From Opisthorchis felineus (lineage: Eukaryota > Platyhelminthes > Trematoda > Opisthorchiida > Opisthorchiidae): a stretch of DNA of 64,000 nucleotides. The first letter of the stretch is position 1. Each line of letters begins with the position of its first letter. Shown piece by piece: positions 53,885 to 64,000 of the stretch. A program made the position numbers and the translations under genes. The notes below the pieces were generated by a model. The model ran no database searches, was not told the DNA's origin, and saw only the letters and a program-made list of their open reading frames with translations. The DNA lies in assembly GCA_004794785.1 (NCBI GenBank), contig SJOL01009519.1, forward strand, positions 815,156-879,155, in the 5' to 3' direction.

Positions 53885-54067
53885 CGAGATAGCGCGGTGG
53901 TTGTGGCTTGAACTTACTGACCGGAAGGTCCGTGGTTCGAACCCAAACTATGCGCCTCTACTGCTTCTGTCTGAGTTTGGACAACCCGGCATTACCTCAG
54001 GCCTCGTGCTTCCTTCGGGTGGCATGGCAGCTAGGCACCGGAAAGGTGTTACGGCTGAAAGATTTTT
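53885..54067 (+). repeat. tRNA-derived SINE, forward orientation
   Basis: Head CGAGATAGCGCGGTGGTTG, B box GTGGTTCGAACCC, body with CTGAGTTTGGACAACCCGGC and TGGCATGGCAGCTAGGCACC, and end GGCTGAAAGATTTTTT. Confidence 0.87.
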
Positions 54068-55342
54068 TCCTGGCCTTTGTTAACAAACAATCAGTTTAGC
54101 TTGCACAATGATGGTCGCAGATGGTCACTTCTGACATCTCTGTAGGCTTAACATTCCGATGTATCCAGAGTGTTAAGGCGGCTTTTTTGCAGACAAATAG
54201 GAACGGCCTAGCCGTTGAACCCAAGTGCCCGCTCCGGATAGAGCGAGAACTTACATTACTAATAGGCCTGACCCAGATTACACTCCCATGGTGTTTAGTA
54301 GTTTACCATAGTTTGGCTCGATTCGTCCACAGAGTGATGGCCTTCAAAAATCACTTCGAACAGCATCCAGGCAGAGCATACCAAAACGTCCAGTGTGTAA
54401 AGGCATTTTGGTCTGCAAGGGTCTACATGCAGGTGTTAACGTGAAGTTATTTCTAGCGCCACCATCTGGTAACCATAGAAGGCTAAGGGAAATCTGGAAA
54501 ACTTTATCCACCGATGTTTCGTTGACCGATCACTGCCTGTTGATGACCATCCAGTCCGGCGAGCCTAGCACAAGCACCACTGCATTCGCTGCTGATTCAG
54601 CTTGTTCTGTCTCTAGGTCTAACACTTCCGACAAGACGCTACAGATCTCTGGCTCGAAGTTGGCAATCCTTTAGTTGACAAACTCCGGTTTATTAACTCT
54701 CTCCATGCCGTTCTGTTTGGTACCTGAGCTTTTGGTTTCACGAGATCCACGTTGGCAATCTTCAGACATTCGACCGAAGTGTCCGTATGATGCTTTTGTC
54801 CACCAGGGCTACGTTTTTGGTATACGGTTGACAATACAAAAGCTGCTTTGGAATCCTGTTCCGTCAATTCGCCAGACACGTCCCAGCTACTATAGACGGT
54901 GGACAGTGATTGTGACGCCCATTCCATCACAGCGCGACCGTCGGAGGACTTTTGTGTTTGGCATTTATTCAATTATGTGAATACCGCGTATGGCCTCAGT
55001 CCCTTTATTTAGAGCCTTCCTAAGTATCAGATGTCGTGCAGGTACAGAGCCAGTGTTTCAAAACATCATAGTAAGACAGCTTGGGGCATCGCTTGTGGGT
55101 GTGCATCTCGATGTCCATTTTCAGGCTTAGGCCCCTCCACATCTGTTTCTTGCGTTTGTCAAAGGTCATAGTAGTTCTGGAAACAGGAGATCCTAGCTGA
55201 ACAACAACGGTCAAGTCAACAGAGGGCGTATTTCTGAGGCAGCGGAAGTCTGCAAAGCAATCCGAAAACACAGTCCGTCTTGATATGAGAAAAACTGTCG
55301 CAGTTTGATGCGTAACGAGAATAATAGCAAATAATAACAGCA
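54068..55342. other. Intergenic with unassigned frames
   Basis: The longest frames are 54121-54444 (+), 54675-54980 (+) and 54619-54972 (-, 117 codons, containing LTEQDSKAAFVLSTVYQKRS). The last resembles in general shape the linker before RT in CR1-like LINEs, but the match is too weak to call. Confidence 0.35.
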
Positions 55343-55500
55343 ACCGTTCAGGTGTAATATCATTTTAGTGCACAGAAACACGAGGAGTGAAATACTTCCA
55401 GGTTGCCCAAGTCTAGACAGGAACAGTCAAGATGTCGGGGTTGGACCACGAACCTTCCGGTCAGCAAGTTCGCGCCTTAATCGCCGGGCTGTCTCGAGCA
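55343..55500 (-). repeat. tRNA-derived SINE, reverse orientation, diverged
   Basis: CCGTTCAGGTGTAATATC, AGGTTGCCCAAGTCTAGACA, GGTTGGACCACGAACCTTCC, then the head complement ending CTGTCTCGAGC. Preceded by an ATAATAGCAAATAATAAC tail. Confidence 0.8.
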
Positions 55501-55722
55501 TAACAGAATTTTTTTCGAACTGATGCAGAGCAGCAATCATAAGCTCTACAGCTTGGCGTTGTAGCTCACCGCACATGTGTGCAAACTGCATATAATCATC
55601 TGAAATCGTGAGGACGCGGACCTTGGTCCGGTGGACCGGACTTCATGGTTGTAAGAGAAATATCCTGTTGTTTGTAACTATACTGCGTGTCCTCTATTCC
55701 CACACCTCTGGTCACAAAAGCG

Positions 55723-55750
55723 TTTCATCATCATCATCATCATCATCGAC
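55723..55750. repeat. (ATC)n microsatellite
   Basis: About nine CAT/ATC units immediately before GACAGCATGACACC. Confidence 0.85.
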
Positions 55751-55799
55751 AGCATGACACCAGTGTTCAACACCGCTGCTTCACTGCCGTACAACCACG

Positions 55800-56345
55800 A
55801 CGATTCATGGTTGTATTTGGGCTGGGATACTGTCAGGGCGCCCACACCCAGGCAGGAGGACAATTAGGGCCCTCAACCAAAGCCTTTGGCTCAAAAGTCT
55901 AACCGCAAGGTAGCGGTGTTTGGCGGGAAAAAAATCGTTCAGCTGTAGCACCCTTTCGATGCCTAACTGCCATGCTACCAGAAGGAAGCACGAGGGCTGG
56001 GATACTGCCAGGTTGCCCAAGCCTAGACAGGGAAAGTCGAGAGGCAGATGTCGGGTTCGAACCACGGACCTTGCGGTCAGTAAATTCGCGCTCTAACCAC
56101 TTTGGCGGGAAGTGCAAATGCATTACCATTTCTACGGAACAAGTCGCCACATGTTCCAACCCCCAACCTGGAGGGCCAGGAGACTGTGTTTGTTAGACCT
56201 CTAACCATTGACCAGCCTGGTATGAGAGATTCTGCGAGTGTCGCGGGGACACCCTCCAGTATAACCCAATGGGTCGCTGAGGTGCGCAAACCGTCACAAA
56301 ACGGTAAGGTCCAGTCTCTTCGTGACGGACAAAAGTGTTTACAAC
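55800..56345 (-). mobile_element. LINE leader-type repeat split by a SINE
   Basis: The block 55800-55929 plus 56101-56345 recurs at 61355-61690 (shared ATTCATGGTTG, GGGATACTGT, CTCAAAAG..TAACCGCAAGG, GGAGGGCCAGGAGACTGTG). Part of it, read in reverse, matches the duplicated GTCAGACTTTTGAGTCAAAGG motif in the leaders of the inverted-arm LINEs. It is therefore probably 5' LINE sequence. Confidence 0.6.
55930..56100 (-). repeat. tRNA-derived SINE with 11-bp target-site duplication
   Basis: TTTGGCGGGAA occurs at 55919-55929 and again at 56101-56111, exactly flanking the SINE. Read in reverse, the SINE starts at GTGGTTAGAGCGCG (its first about 15 bases are missing) and ends GCTGAACGATTTTTT. The perfect duplication shows a retrotransposed insertion and fixes the element's ends. 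Confidence 0.92.
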
Positions 56346-56949
56346 GAAGTGTCCGAAAATTTTCCGTAATGAGGTTCGGCAAGGCTAAACACTTTCTACC
56401 TTTCTGTTCAATGTTGCCATCGGTTGCACTACAGAATGCATAGTTCAAGGAATCAGGGGTTCTGATGTTGGATGTGCACTTGGAGAGAGACCAGTAAAAT
56501 CGGAACGCGCTGGCGAAAGTACCTTGTTACTTGACGATCATCAGTCCGCATAGTTTACTCTAAATAGCATTACGGATGTGATCTCGTTTTACAGTGTTTA
56601 CAGTGCGTTTTACAGTGTATAGTATTATTTCGAGACTTTCAGTTCCTGTTAGCCCACCGTGAAACTTGATTTTGTTGACCGATATACTATGCGAGTAGTT
56701 GCTGCGGTTGTCGTCAGTGCAGGCATTATCGGGGCGCAAGTAACCCGCGAAATCGTCTCATTTACGGCGTCAGAAGCCAAAATCGTTGAAACCAATGGGA
56801 TGTATGTACAAGGCAGCTTTACTCTATAAATAAGAAACCTGAGTCCCCCGATCAGAGTATCTTAGGCGCTTCTGGACCTTTGAACACCAACGTATTCGCA
56901 AAATACCAAGCATTGGTTGGCAACAGCGTAATCGTAATGAAGTAGTACA
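56346..56949. other. Intergenic
   Basis: No feature recognised. Confidence 0.35.
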
Positions 56950-57190
56950 CGGGGACGAAGCGCAATCACTGGAGGGCGCAACCAGGGCGCATCAAGCTTA
57001 GGTGTTTAAGGAATGTACTGCGCACGCCTAATCACCGTCGACCAGAGAAACTACTATTTCCTATTCCGAACTCTTACAGGCGAGAGGGTCTCGGGAGACA
57101 CGCTATGAGTTTGCAAAGGGAAATCAAAACTGCACAAAAACCGTGTGAGAAACAAGCGTTCATTTGGCGCGTCTAGGAAACGTGACAATT
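56950..57190 (+). mobile_element. RTE-like LINE scrap (RT C-terminus)
   Basis: Frame reads RCLRNVLRTPNHRRPEKLLF, a decayed form of LxWLGHVLRMPNHRLPRRAL, followed by remnants of the Trp-Gln-containing tail. Confidence 0.6.
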
Positions 57191-57599
57191 CCACTAGGTC
57201 ATACCACACAGCCGACTGCGATACACATTGTGAACTGAGCAGCTTGACGGCAGGGATGAAAACCCCAAATAAAGAACACGACGGTATGACCTAGGGACTG
57301 TAATCTAAAAGGTTAGTCAGAAGGTCGCAATAACTCCAAACGCAGCGCTGATCGAAAATCCTACCAAAGGTCGTTACAGAATACCACGCAATTGGAGATG
57401 GGATGACGAAGACCTTCAATAAATTAGCAGAGGATTCTTTTGTCTTACAGCTCTTAAGCATGCGTGGCTGAACAGGAGCAGATATCTTCCCGCGTTGTGT
57501 TATGGTATGTCGTTTTTTCACCCAACCACCCCATCCACCAGTATCAACCTCACAAAGTATCTAGAAGTAACTCTACATCATAATGATCTGCGTAACTGT

Positions 57600-58290
57600 C
57601 GCCGCCTTCCCTCGGGATCTTGTAATTTTGAACAATGTAACTACATTTTCAGATAATCTCGGAAGTGCGCTCGACTCTGTCCATGGGCTAATGCTTCGGG
57701 CTACCATTACTCAGGAGGGTATGCCTCAGAAGTTCTTGAACATAATCCGGCCAGTATATCCGCGTATTTCCGGGCATGTGCAGGGGTAGCTTTCTGAAAG
57801 TTTACCTACGAGAACTGATATCCGGTAAGGAAGTCTATTTTCTCCAATTTCGTTCAAGTTCGTCACCGATCAGATAATGAGGAAAACGCTGGAAGTTCAG
57901 TTCAAATCGCTTCTGGTGAGAAACTCGTCGATCTGGAGTATACACCTGATGTCGTACTAATCTTCCTGGAAGACGAAGGTCAAGCACAACAAACAACTAT
58001 CACACCACTTTCAGCATGCGCCTTGCATCGACAAAGTGCAACATCATGCTCCGTCCGTGAACATGCCCACTGCGATCCAAAGAGAAGCATTGGAGGTTCT
58101 GGTGAATTTTACGTGCTTGGTTAATTGTTTTACCTCTGACAAAAGTGTATCTAAAGAGTTCAACACAAGAATCTCGAAGCCCAAAACATGTCTGCCTATT
58201 TGCGTCACTCGTAGATTCAAAAGAGCATATCGGCCATCATCATCATCATTGACAATAACACCAGATGAGAACGCTGGTGCCTAAACCAAC
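57600..58290 (+). mobile_element. RTE-like LINE fragment (RT palm)
   Basis: Contains ALDSVHGLMLRATITQEGMP, then (other frame) SVQIASGEKLVDLEYTPDVV (YTPD at the YADD position near 57945) and VLIFLEDEGQAQQ. Frameshifted and truncated. It runs head-on into the - strand copy that begins at 58297. Confidence 0.75.
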
Positions 58291-58296
58291 ATTTAA

Positions 58297-60400
58297 TCAG
58301 TCTAAAGAGAAAGTGACGGAATGAACGCCACTGATACCGGTTAGCCGCCAAACCGTCCGATGTCTCCAGTCAAGCGCACGGAGGGTAACGTGGACCCCAT
58401 CCTCGAAGACGAACAACACCAGCAGCATCCAGCTGCGAATTCGCTGGTTCCAACCTATTCCGGCTACACTTCTGAGACATCGGTAGTCAAAGACCTGAGG
58501 ACGTCCCAGATCCTCCGCCCGGAGATACAAAAACGTACAACAATACTGCCCGTGCTGTAGTTCGCGTTCTTTGACATTCAGTGATATGTCTTTTTGACGC
58601 CACAACGAGACGCAAACTGGCAAGCGCGATTCTGGCCTTCAAGCTTCGTGCGTTCGCATCGTCTATCACACTTCGGTTGGAGCTAATGAAACTTCCGAAA
58701 TATGTATAGCGTTGTACAACCTCGAAAGTCATTCCATGAATTCGCACAGACATGTTCAAAAACTGTACGTCCTGCAGCACGACCTTCCACTTTGTGGGCA
58801 CGAAGCATGGGCCAAAGGACTGGATGACCTGGGTCGGCTTTTGTGATAATAGTGCTTTCTGAACTTCGGAGATGATAATGTCCTCCGAATATTCCACGCC
58901 GACAAGGTTCTCGCTCGGAGAGATTTGAAAACTGTGTTGGCCTCATTACTTCTTCAACAATGAAGTTAAACAAAAATAGAGACAGGGGACATCCTTGTCG
59001 GACGCCACTGCTTGCGGGGAAGCTTTTAGAGAGCTCCACATACGATCTCAGGCCCCCATAAGTATGCGAATAGAAGCAGCGCATGTTACTCAGAAAATTC
59101 TGGGGCATACCGTATTGCGCAGGCGTGTTGAAAATAACCGGCTGACAGAACCGACCGTACCCTTGAAGCCAAGGAACACCAAGATTGCGGGGCATCTATG
59201 CGTATTCCGTTACTCTAACACTTTATGGCTTGTTACTGTCAGGTCCCGTCTTCACAAGCCTCCGTAAAATGACGTAAAATAAGCGACGCAGAGTTTGGTT
59301 ACAATGGGGGTCGAAATAATTCCTCGTTGATCGCCATACTCACTGAGAACAGCCTTTTTGAAAATGCCCCCCACCCCAGTTGGTTGGGACAATCTCTTTC
59401 GCCCCGATATAGGAAAAGAAGTTAGACAAACATCTACTGAGAATTTCACAACCTTTGAACAGAGCATGTGGGAATTCGTCAGGATCGGCAGTTCGGTGAG
59501 GCTTAAGGGATAAAAACCAGCAGATAATTGCCGAGGTCGTTAGTGGTTCTAAGTTCACTGCCCAGAGTTGCATTGAGCCGGGGATACGGCTTGGCTACTG
59601 CAGGTGGTCAGTTGAATTGTTCTTCAAATTTTCAGCCCAACGATTTTTTACAGATAGGTGAGCTGTTGTTATTGCTGACTGTTTCGCTCACCGGATGCCT
59701 TTTAGGGCCTGCTGGGCGTATCACTTGGAAATTTATGAACGTTTGCCGAGTGTTCTACCTATTCCATCTCTTCAGCTTTCTGAATCCACCAACCTTCTCG
59801 ACCCGCGAGTGGTATTGTACTCTCGACCGGGAGGAATACGTGTCCGAGCATCGAGCAGTCTCAGAGTGTTAATCGAGACCCAGTACCTAGGTCTAATTGG
59901 TTGAACCGTTCAACAAGCGGAGCGCCCAGCATTTTGCAGGGTTGTAGGCAGTATCTTCCAGTAAGAGCCAGCATCAGAAAACACATTGTCCGAAAGGGAC
60001 TTCAGTAGTTGGTCCTGGTAGATTTGTCCGATATCAGGGTACGAGAAATTCTCAATGAACAGCCGAAGTGTGCGTAACCTGTTCAACCCTGAAAAGGGTA
60101 ACGATAAGCGGTAGCGAACAAGGGCTTGATCCGAACCCACATGGGTGTTCCAGAACGAGAGACAATCAGTAATTGACCAACACCACCTATAGCTGATGGC
60201 GACATGGTCTCGCGATGTTGCAGATTAGCACGCACCATGTGGCCAAGCAACTTCGATTGTTTCGGAAGTTATTACCGCACAAAAACGGATTGTGGTCAGC
60301 ACAAAACTAAAGCATTCGTTTGCCGTTATCCGTGCGTCTGGATTCTAGCCCAACACGATCTCCCAATTCAGCCTAAGCAGCACTAATCCCACCACTTGCA
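58297..60400 (-). mobile_element. RTE-like LINE copy, most complete of the window's fragments
   Basis: 5' to 3' on the - strand: endonuclease end (GSDQALVRYRLSLPFSGLN, about 60080-60140), linker (QIYQDQLLKSLSDNV, QNAGRSAC), RT fingers (LKPHRTADPDEFPHALFK; GAKEIVPTNW), palm (SGVRQGCPLSLFLFNFIVEE near 58960-59020; YSED near 58887 in place of YADD), and thumb/C-terminus (VFDYRCLRSVAGIGWNQRIR near 58460). Stops and frameshifts separate the parts, and both replaced catalytic motif and broken frames show it is dead. The 5' end of the endonuclease is missing. Confidence 0.83.
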
Positions 60401-60462
60401 CATCCATATCTTTGGCAGCAGCAACAACAACTGAGTTCTTAGCCCGCCGCAGCATGGCACCC

Positions 60463-60507
<45 letters not shown>

Positions 60508-60515
60508 TAATGACA
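60463..60515. repeat. (TAA)n microsatellite, SINE tail
   Basis: About 15 uninterrupted AAT units followed by imperfect ones, directly adjoining the reverse-oriented SINE at 60525. On the SINE strand this is a (TTA)n 3' tail. Confidence 0.85.
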
Positions 60516-60524
60516 ATAATAGTA

Positions 60525-60656
60525 ATCGTGCAGCTGTAACACTATTCCGGCGCCTAGGTTCCATTTCTAGACAGTAGCAGCCGAAATGCAGTGGTTGGGT
60601 TCGAACCAGGGACCTTTTGGTGAGTAAATTCGCGCTTTAACCACTGAGCCATCTCG
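60525..60656 (-). repeat. tRNA-derived SINE with internal deletion, reverse orientation
   Basis: ATCGTGCAGCTGTAACACTA, then a deletion of the GGAAGCACGAGG region, then CTAGACAGTAGCAGCC, GGTTGGGTTCGAACCAGGGA and AACCACTGAGCCATCTCGA. Confidence 0.85.
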
Positions 60657-61354
60657 AACTGAAAACATAAAAGCTGCCTTTGAGTGTATCAGAGCTACAG
60701 TATGATGGGACGATTATCGGCACGTTTACGGGATACTCTTATAGACGCCAAAGGAACCACACAGAGGCGACCGTCACTGGGTGACCATTCAACCAGAGCT
60801 TCTTCAACTCGCTAGCTTAGAACGACACCAACCCCAGCAAAACCAGCCGAAGGAGCTTCTGGATCATCAGAGGTGCACAACAAGAAGCGAGCGAAAACGG
60901 ATGGGGAGGTCAGTTTAACAACCACACTTAAGTATTAAATCCTCGTTTCAGGGAAGCAGTAAATCAATGGAAAGCGAGTCCAGAGAACATGCAAGAGCAG
61001 TCTGCTTTTCAGCTTGTTTCAGAGTGCAAAAAGCCAAAGGCTGTCAGATGAACTAAAGTCCGATTTGGACAATAGTTTCGAAGAGTCTGCGACTGCGGTG
61101 GCCGAGTCAACCGGAAATATGGCAATTAACGGCAATGGGTGGCGAACTTATCAGTCAATTCTTATTCACCAGCCTATGGAGATGTTGCTAACAACGGAGC
61201 GAGGAGAGGAAAAAGAATGAATACGTGGAAAGAGAAGAAGGGAGGCGTCAGCTGTTGCCTGTTTTCACTTACCCACCCCGCTGTATGAAGCAAGTAAGGC
61301 CACCCAGCTGATCGCATCATACGATGGCTGATGTGGCATGGGACTATATGTAAG
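60657..61354. other. Intergenic
   Basis: No feature recognised. Confidence 0.35.
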
Positions 61355-61690
61355 TGTGCGATTCATGGTTGCACGTGGGTTGGGATACTGTTAGGACACC
61401 CAGACCTAGACAGTTAGGGTCTAGACGATTAGGGTCCTCAACCAGAGTCACTGGCTCAAAAGGCTTACCGCAAGGCAGCGGTGGTTGGCGTGACACCGTC
61501 AGAGCGGCCTACATTTTTAGGGAGCAAGTTACCACACATTCCGAGTCCAAATCTGGAGGACCAGGAAACTGTGTTAGTCAGAACTCGACCTGGTATAGGA
61601 TATGTGCGTGTTACACGCACATTCCCCAGTACGGCTCAATGGGTTATAAGGGTGCACAGATTGTCACGCTGTGATAAGGTCCAGGCCGCT
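61355..61690 (-). repeat. Second copy of the LINE leader-type repeat
   Basis: Same succession of motifs as 55800-56345 without the SINE, including GATTCATGGTTGCACGTGGG, GGCTCAAAAGGCTTACCGCA and GGAGGACCAGGAAACTGTG. It gives the uninterrupted version of that repeat. Confidence 0.65.
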
Positions 61691-63500
61691 CGTGATGGTA
61701 TGTCTGTCACCTTTGTTGTGGAAGGCATTGATGATAGCTCCCTTCTACGTCGATGGAATAATACCTGTTCTCATTGGTCACTTGGGAATGGAGACCAAAA
61801 TGGTCGCCAGGTGGAAAACTATCAAACATAAGGGCAGTACTTTTGTCCAAGTGCTCCAGGATGTGGGTAATGTCGGACACCGTGCAGTTGTACCCATCAC
61901 CGTCGGGTATCTCCACGTGCTCCGGTAGTTTGAGAAGAATATGTTCGAAAAAAGAGCGCTGCTTGCTTTATGTTGTCTTCCTGCCCATCGCTCGATGAAG
62001 GCAACTCATCGCATTTCCGCAGTCTCCTATTGATGTAGGACAACCGGTGAGGCTGTTCTTTGATATCCTCGATCAAGCGGGGCTTATAAGCTCTTCGCAT
62101 GGCTTTCCTCAGTTGGCGGTATTGCTTCCGAATCTCCGTGTAGGTCATAGCCACCCGGTCCTTCTGGCAAAAATATAAAAAAATCGCTCAGCTGTAGCAC
62201 CCTTTCGGTACCCAACTACCATGCCACCCAAAGGAAGCACGAGGGCTGGGATACTGCCAGGTTGCCCAAGCCTAGACAGGGAAAGTCGAGAGGCAGAGGT
62301 CGAGTTCGAACCACGGAGCTTCCGGTCAGTAAATTCGCGCTCTAACCACAGCCATTTCGCCCCCTCCTTCTGGTAAACACACCACCATCGATGCCTCACT
62401 CACCCTGACCATCTAGGATATACCTCAAACAGCGAATGCTGCCCCTTTCTTCAGCATAAAGCTGTGGTACTGGTAGGTCCGAGGATACCTGTTCGGCAGC
62501 GATGATTGCCGGAAACTTGATGATTAAGGTGCCACACTCCTGAGGCCTCCAGCTAGTCACATATGTGCCACCCGCTTCAGGTGGTCACTAGATAACGACA
62601 GCCCCTGGTAATGCAGGCTGTTATTGGCCACAATGAATAGCAGGTCGAAGCCTGATGCCCACTGCCCGGGTAGGCAACCAGTCGGTCGGCAAATAAGCTG
62701 AACGACTTGGCACTCTTCCGACAGAAGGAGGGACAGGTCCCATGAGCTACTGAAGATCTGACCGCCCAGTAGATCATTCCAGTCCGTGTTGGATATACTG
62801 AAGCCCATTGCGTCTTGTAAGTTCCTGGAATTGTTCAAGTCAGCTGCTACCATAATTTTGCGGATTCCGATTGGTCTTCACCCCTTCTAGACCCTCGGTC
62901 AAAAATATAACACTGGTAACCCGGCAGTGCAAAATTTGAGTCAGCGATCTCATCCTTCGGACACGTCTTCGTTAGCCCATCGGTAACATCGATACATTCC
63001 CCAAAACCATCTCATTTCACCATTAAACTTTTCACTCCGGCATGGGGAGACTTTACAGTAGAAGTCAGCCACCACGATGAGCGAGCCGCTTGCCAGCTTC
63101 GTCCTTGCCACTCGAGAATCTCGAATGAAGAGACTGCTTCCCCGACGTTCAAGTTCTCCTTGAGCAGTACCCGTGCATGTCACTGCACCTCACGGTCCCC
63201 AGGCACCAGATCAGCGTAGAGGATCCACAGCGTGTCTCGCAGCCTGTATCCTCTTGGCATCGGGAGAGACCCTTCCTCGGTCCAAGCTAAAGTCACCTCC
63301 AATGGTCTCCGGCATGTTGCGCCACCTCTTTTTTTATTCCATATACAGTCGTCCCTTAGTACCTCAATCAAGTCACGTCTACACTGGACGGCCTATCAAC
63401 CACCGAGAGAAATCCTGCTATGTTCGTATAATATCGGCCTTCAACTCTCCGCTCGTCGGATTTCTACAGAGGGAACACCATAACTCAGTTCACCCGGGAA
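61691..63500 (-). mobile_element. CR1-like LINE, endonuclease and linker region, nested SINE
   Basis: On the - strand from the right: remnants of an apurinic-type endonuclease (LASGSLIVVADFYCKVSPCR near 63060-63110; LGGQIFSSSWDLSLLLSEEC; GFDLLFIVANNSLHYQGLSL with SSDH near 62580, the expected catalytic Ser-Asp-His). Then a basic linker (YTEIRKQYRQLRKAMRRAYK, about 62085-62145), RLSYINRRLRKCDELP, and SDITHILEHLDKSTALMFDS near 61810-61870, the usual start of the RT. Frames are broken and a SINE sits inside it at 62168-62364. The domain order differs from the RTE-like copies, which suggests a second LINE lineage; CR1 is the closest family I can name. Confidence 0.65.
62168..62364 (-). repeat. 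tRNA-derived SINE with 9-bp target-site duplication
   Basis: TCCTTCTGG occurs at 62159-62167 and 62365-62373, flanking the SINE. The copy is near full length: in reverse it runs from GGGGGCGAAATGGCT to GCTGAGCGATTTTTTT. It splits the LINE linker, so it inserted after that LINE. Confidence 0.9.
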
Positions 63501-64000
63501 GGCTCAATACACTTCGTAAGCTGTGGTTGAACCCCTTTCTTAAGGATATTAGTTCGCGAGGCGTCCGTCTCAGCTTTATCCCCTGGATTCTCCGGTGGAT
63601 TCTTTCGCTTTTAGCTTTGCTTGTCCCTTTTTCGGGAGTGACGCAGATGATATCGAGTTTACACGTGGCGCATTTGTAGTCAGGTTTGATTGTGGTCTGT
63701 TCTAATGGCAGTTCAATATTCAGGTGTCTATATCCCTCACACCGCCAATCAATATTGGTTGACCAATCCTAAGCTTTTGGTAGATACTCGAGAATTCGGA
63801 GATTAATTAATCTCCGAAATCGTTAGATATACCCAACGATTTTATTGTCAACAAACCCCCATCTTGTGAAATACTCACATCAAAGATCATAATCTTCTGT
63901 TCTAACACAGTTGGATACAGTTGGTATTGATGCAGTCATTCGAACTGTGCATCCCTCAGAATCTTCGAGGAGTTGAAGGGGTTATGTACGACCGGTGCTC
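63501..64000. other. Right-hand edge, a perfect 24-bp palindrome
   Basis: No coding frame recognised. At 63795-63818 the half-site TTCGGAGATTAA is followed directly by its exact reverse complement. Confidence 0.6.

Noticed and set aside
62145..62399. Open frame with [19 protein letters not shown]
   Set aside because: Translation of the tRNA-derived SINE; similar peptides come from the copies at 20.1, 36.8, 53.9 and 56.0 kb and are not proteins.
1..64000. CRISPR array, prokaryotic operon or phage content
   Set aside because: No regularly spaced direct repeats and no dense one-strand coding; the genes have GT-AG introns and the repeats are eukaryotic retroelements.

Overview
The window looks like nuclear DNA of a parasitic flatworm. 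My best guess is a liver fluke of the opisthorchiid type (Clonorchis/Opisthorchis). It holds two spliced animal genes, very short introns at the 5' ends of both, Penelope-like and RTE-like retroelements, and a tRNA-derived SINE whose degenerate reading frames resemble peptides I associate with opisthorchiid gene sets. The genus is an inference; no alignment could be run. There are no bacterial operons, CRISPR arrays or rRNA genes.

Two host genes lie tail to tail. On the + strand, 2963-14229 encodes PSMD5 (26S proteasome assembly chaperone S5b). It can be rebuilt as seven exons whose phases fit throughout, giving about 553 aa. The first three introns are 38, 37 and 38 nt; the last three are 2.2, 5.5 and 1.75 kb. 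On the - strand, 46922-18792 encodes a MYBBP1A/Pol5-type nucleolar protein. Its first five exons are separated by introns of 32, 42, 42 and 34 nt, and later exons are spread over 27 kb. Most of that gene is recovered in matching phase, from the conserved N-terminus through the acidic domain to the Lys/Arg-rich tail. Exons between 45.9 and 41.6 kb, and probably one or two near 27-19 kb, are not resolved.

Almost everything else is retroelement debris. Penelope-like elements (GIY-YIG endonuclease at 0-0.5 and 15.6-16.0 kb, RT fragment near 34.1 kb) are accompanied by many copies of a terminal repeat with a hammerhead-ribozyme-like stem-loop. RTE-like LINE fragments occur at 4.6, 10.2, 22.6, 29.1-32.9, 43.4, 47.3, 48.5-52.3, 52.4, 57 and 57.6-60.4 kb. 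A second, CR1-like endonuclease region lies at 61.7-63.5 kb, a BEL/Pao integrase remnant at 26.0-26.3 kb, and a probable solo LTR at 34.59-35.16 kb. About eleven SINE copies are present, two of them with clear target-site duplications.

The most interesting large-scale structure is a pair of about 3.8 kb inverted arms (29.07-32.88 kb and 48.55-52.34 kb). They are related RTE copies that carry the same nested Penelope terminal-repeat insertion at the same site. They enclose the 5' half of MYBBP1A, with one arm inside an intron and the other upstream of the gene.
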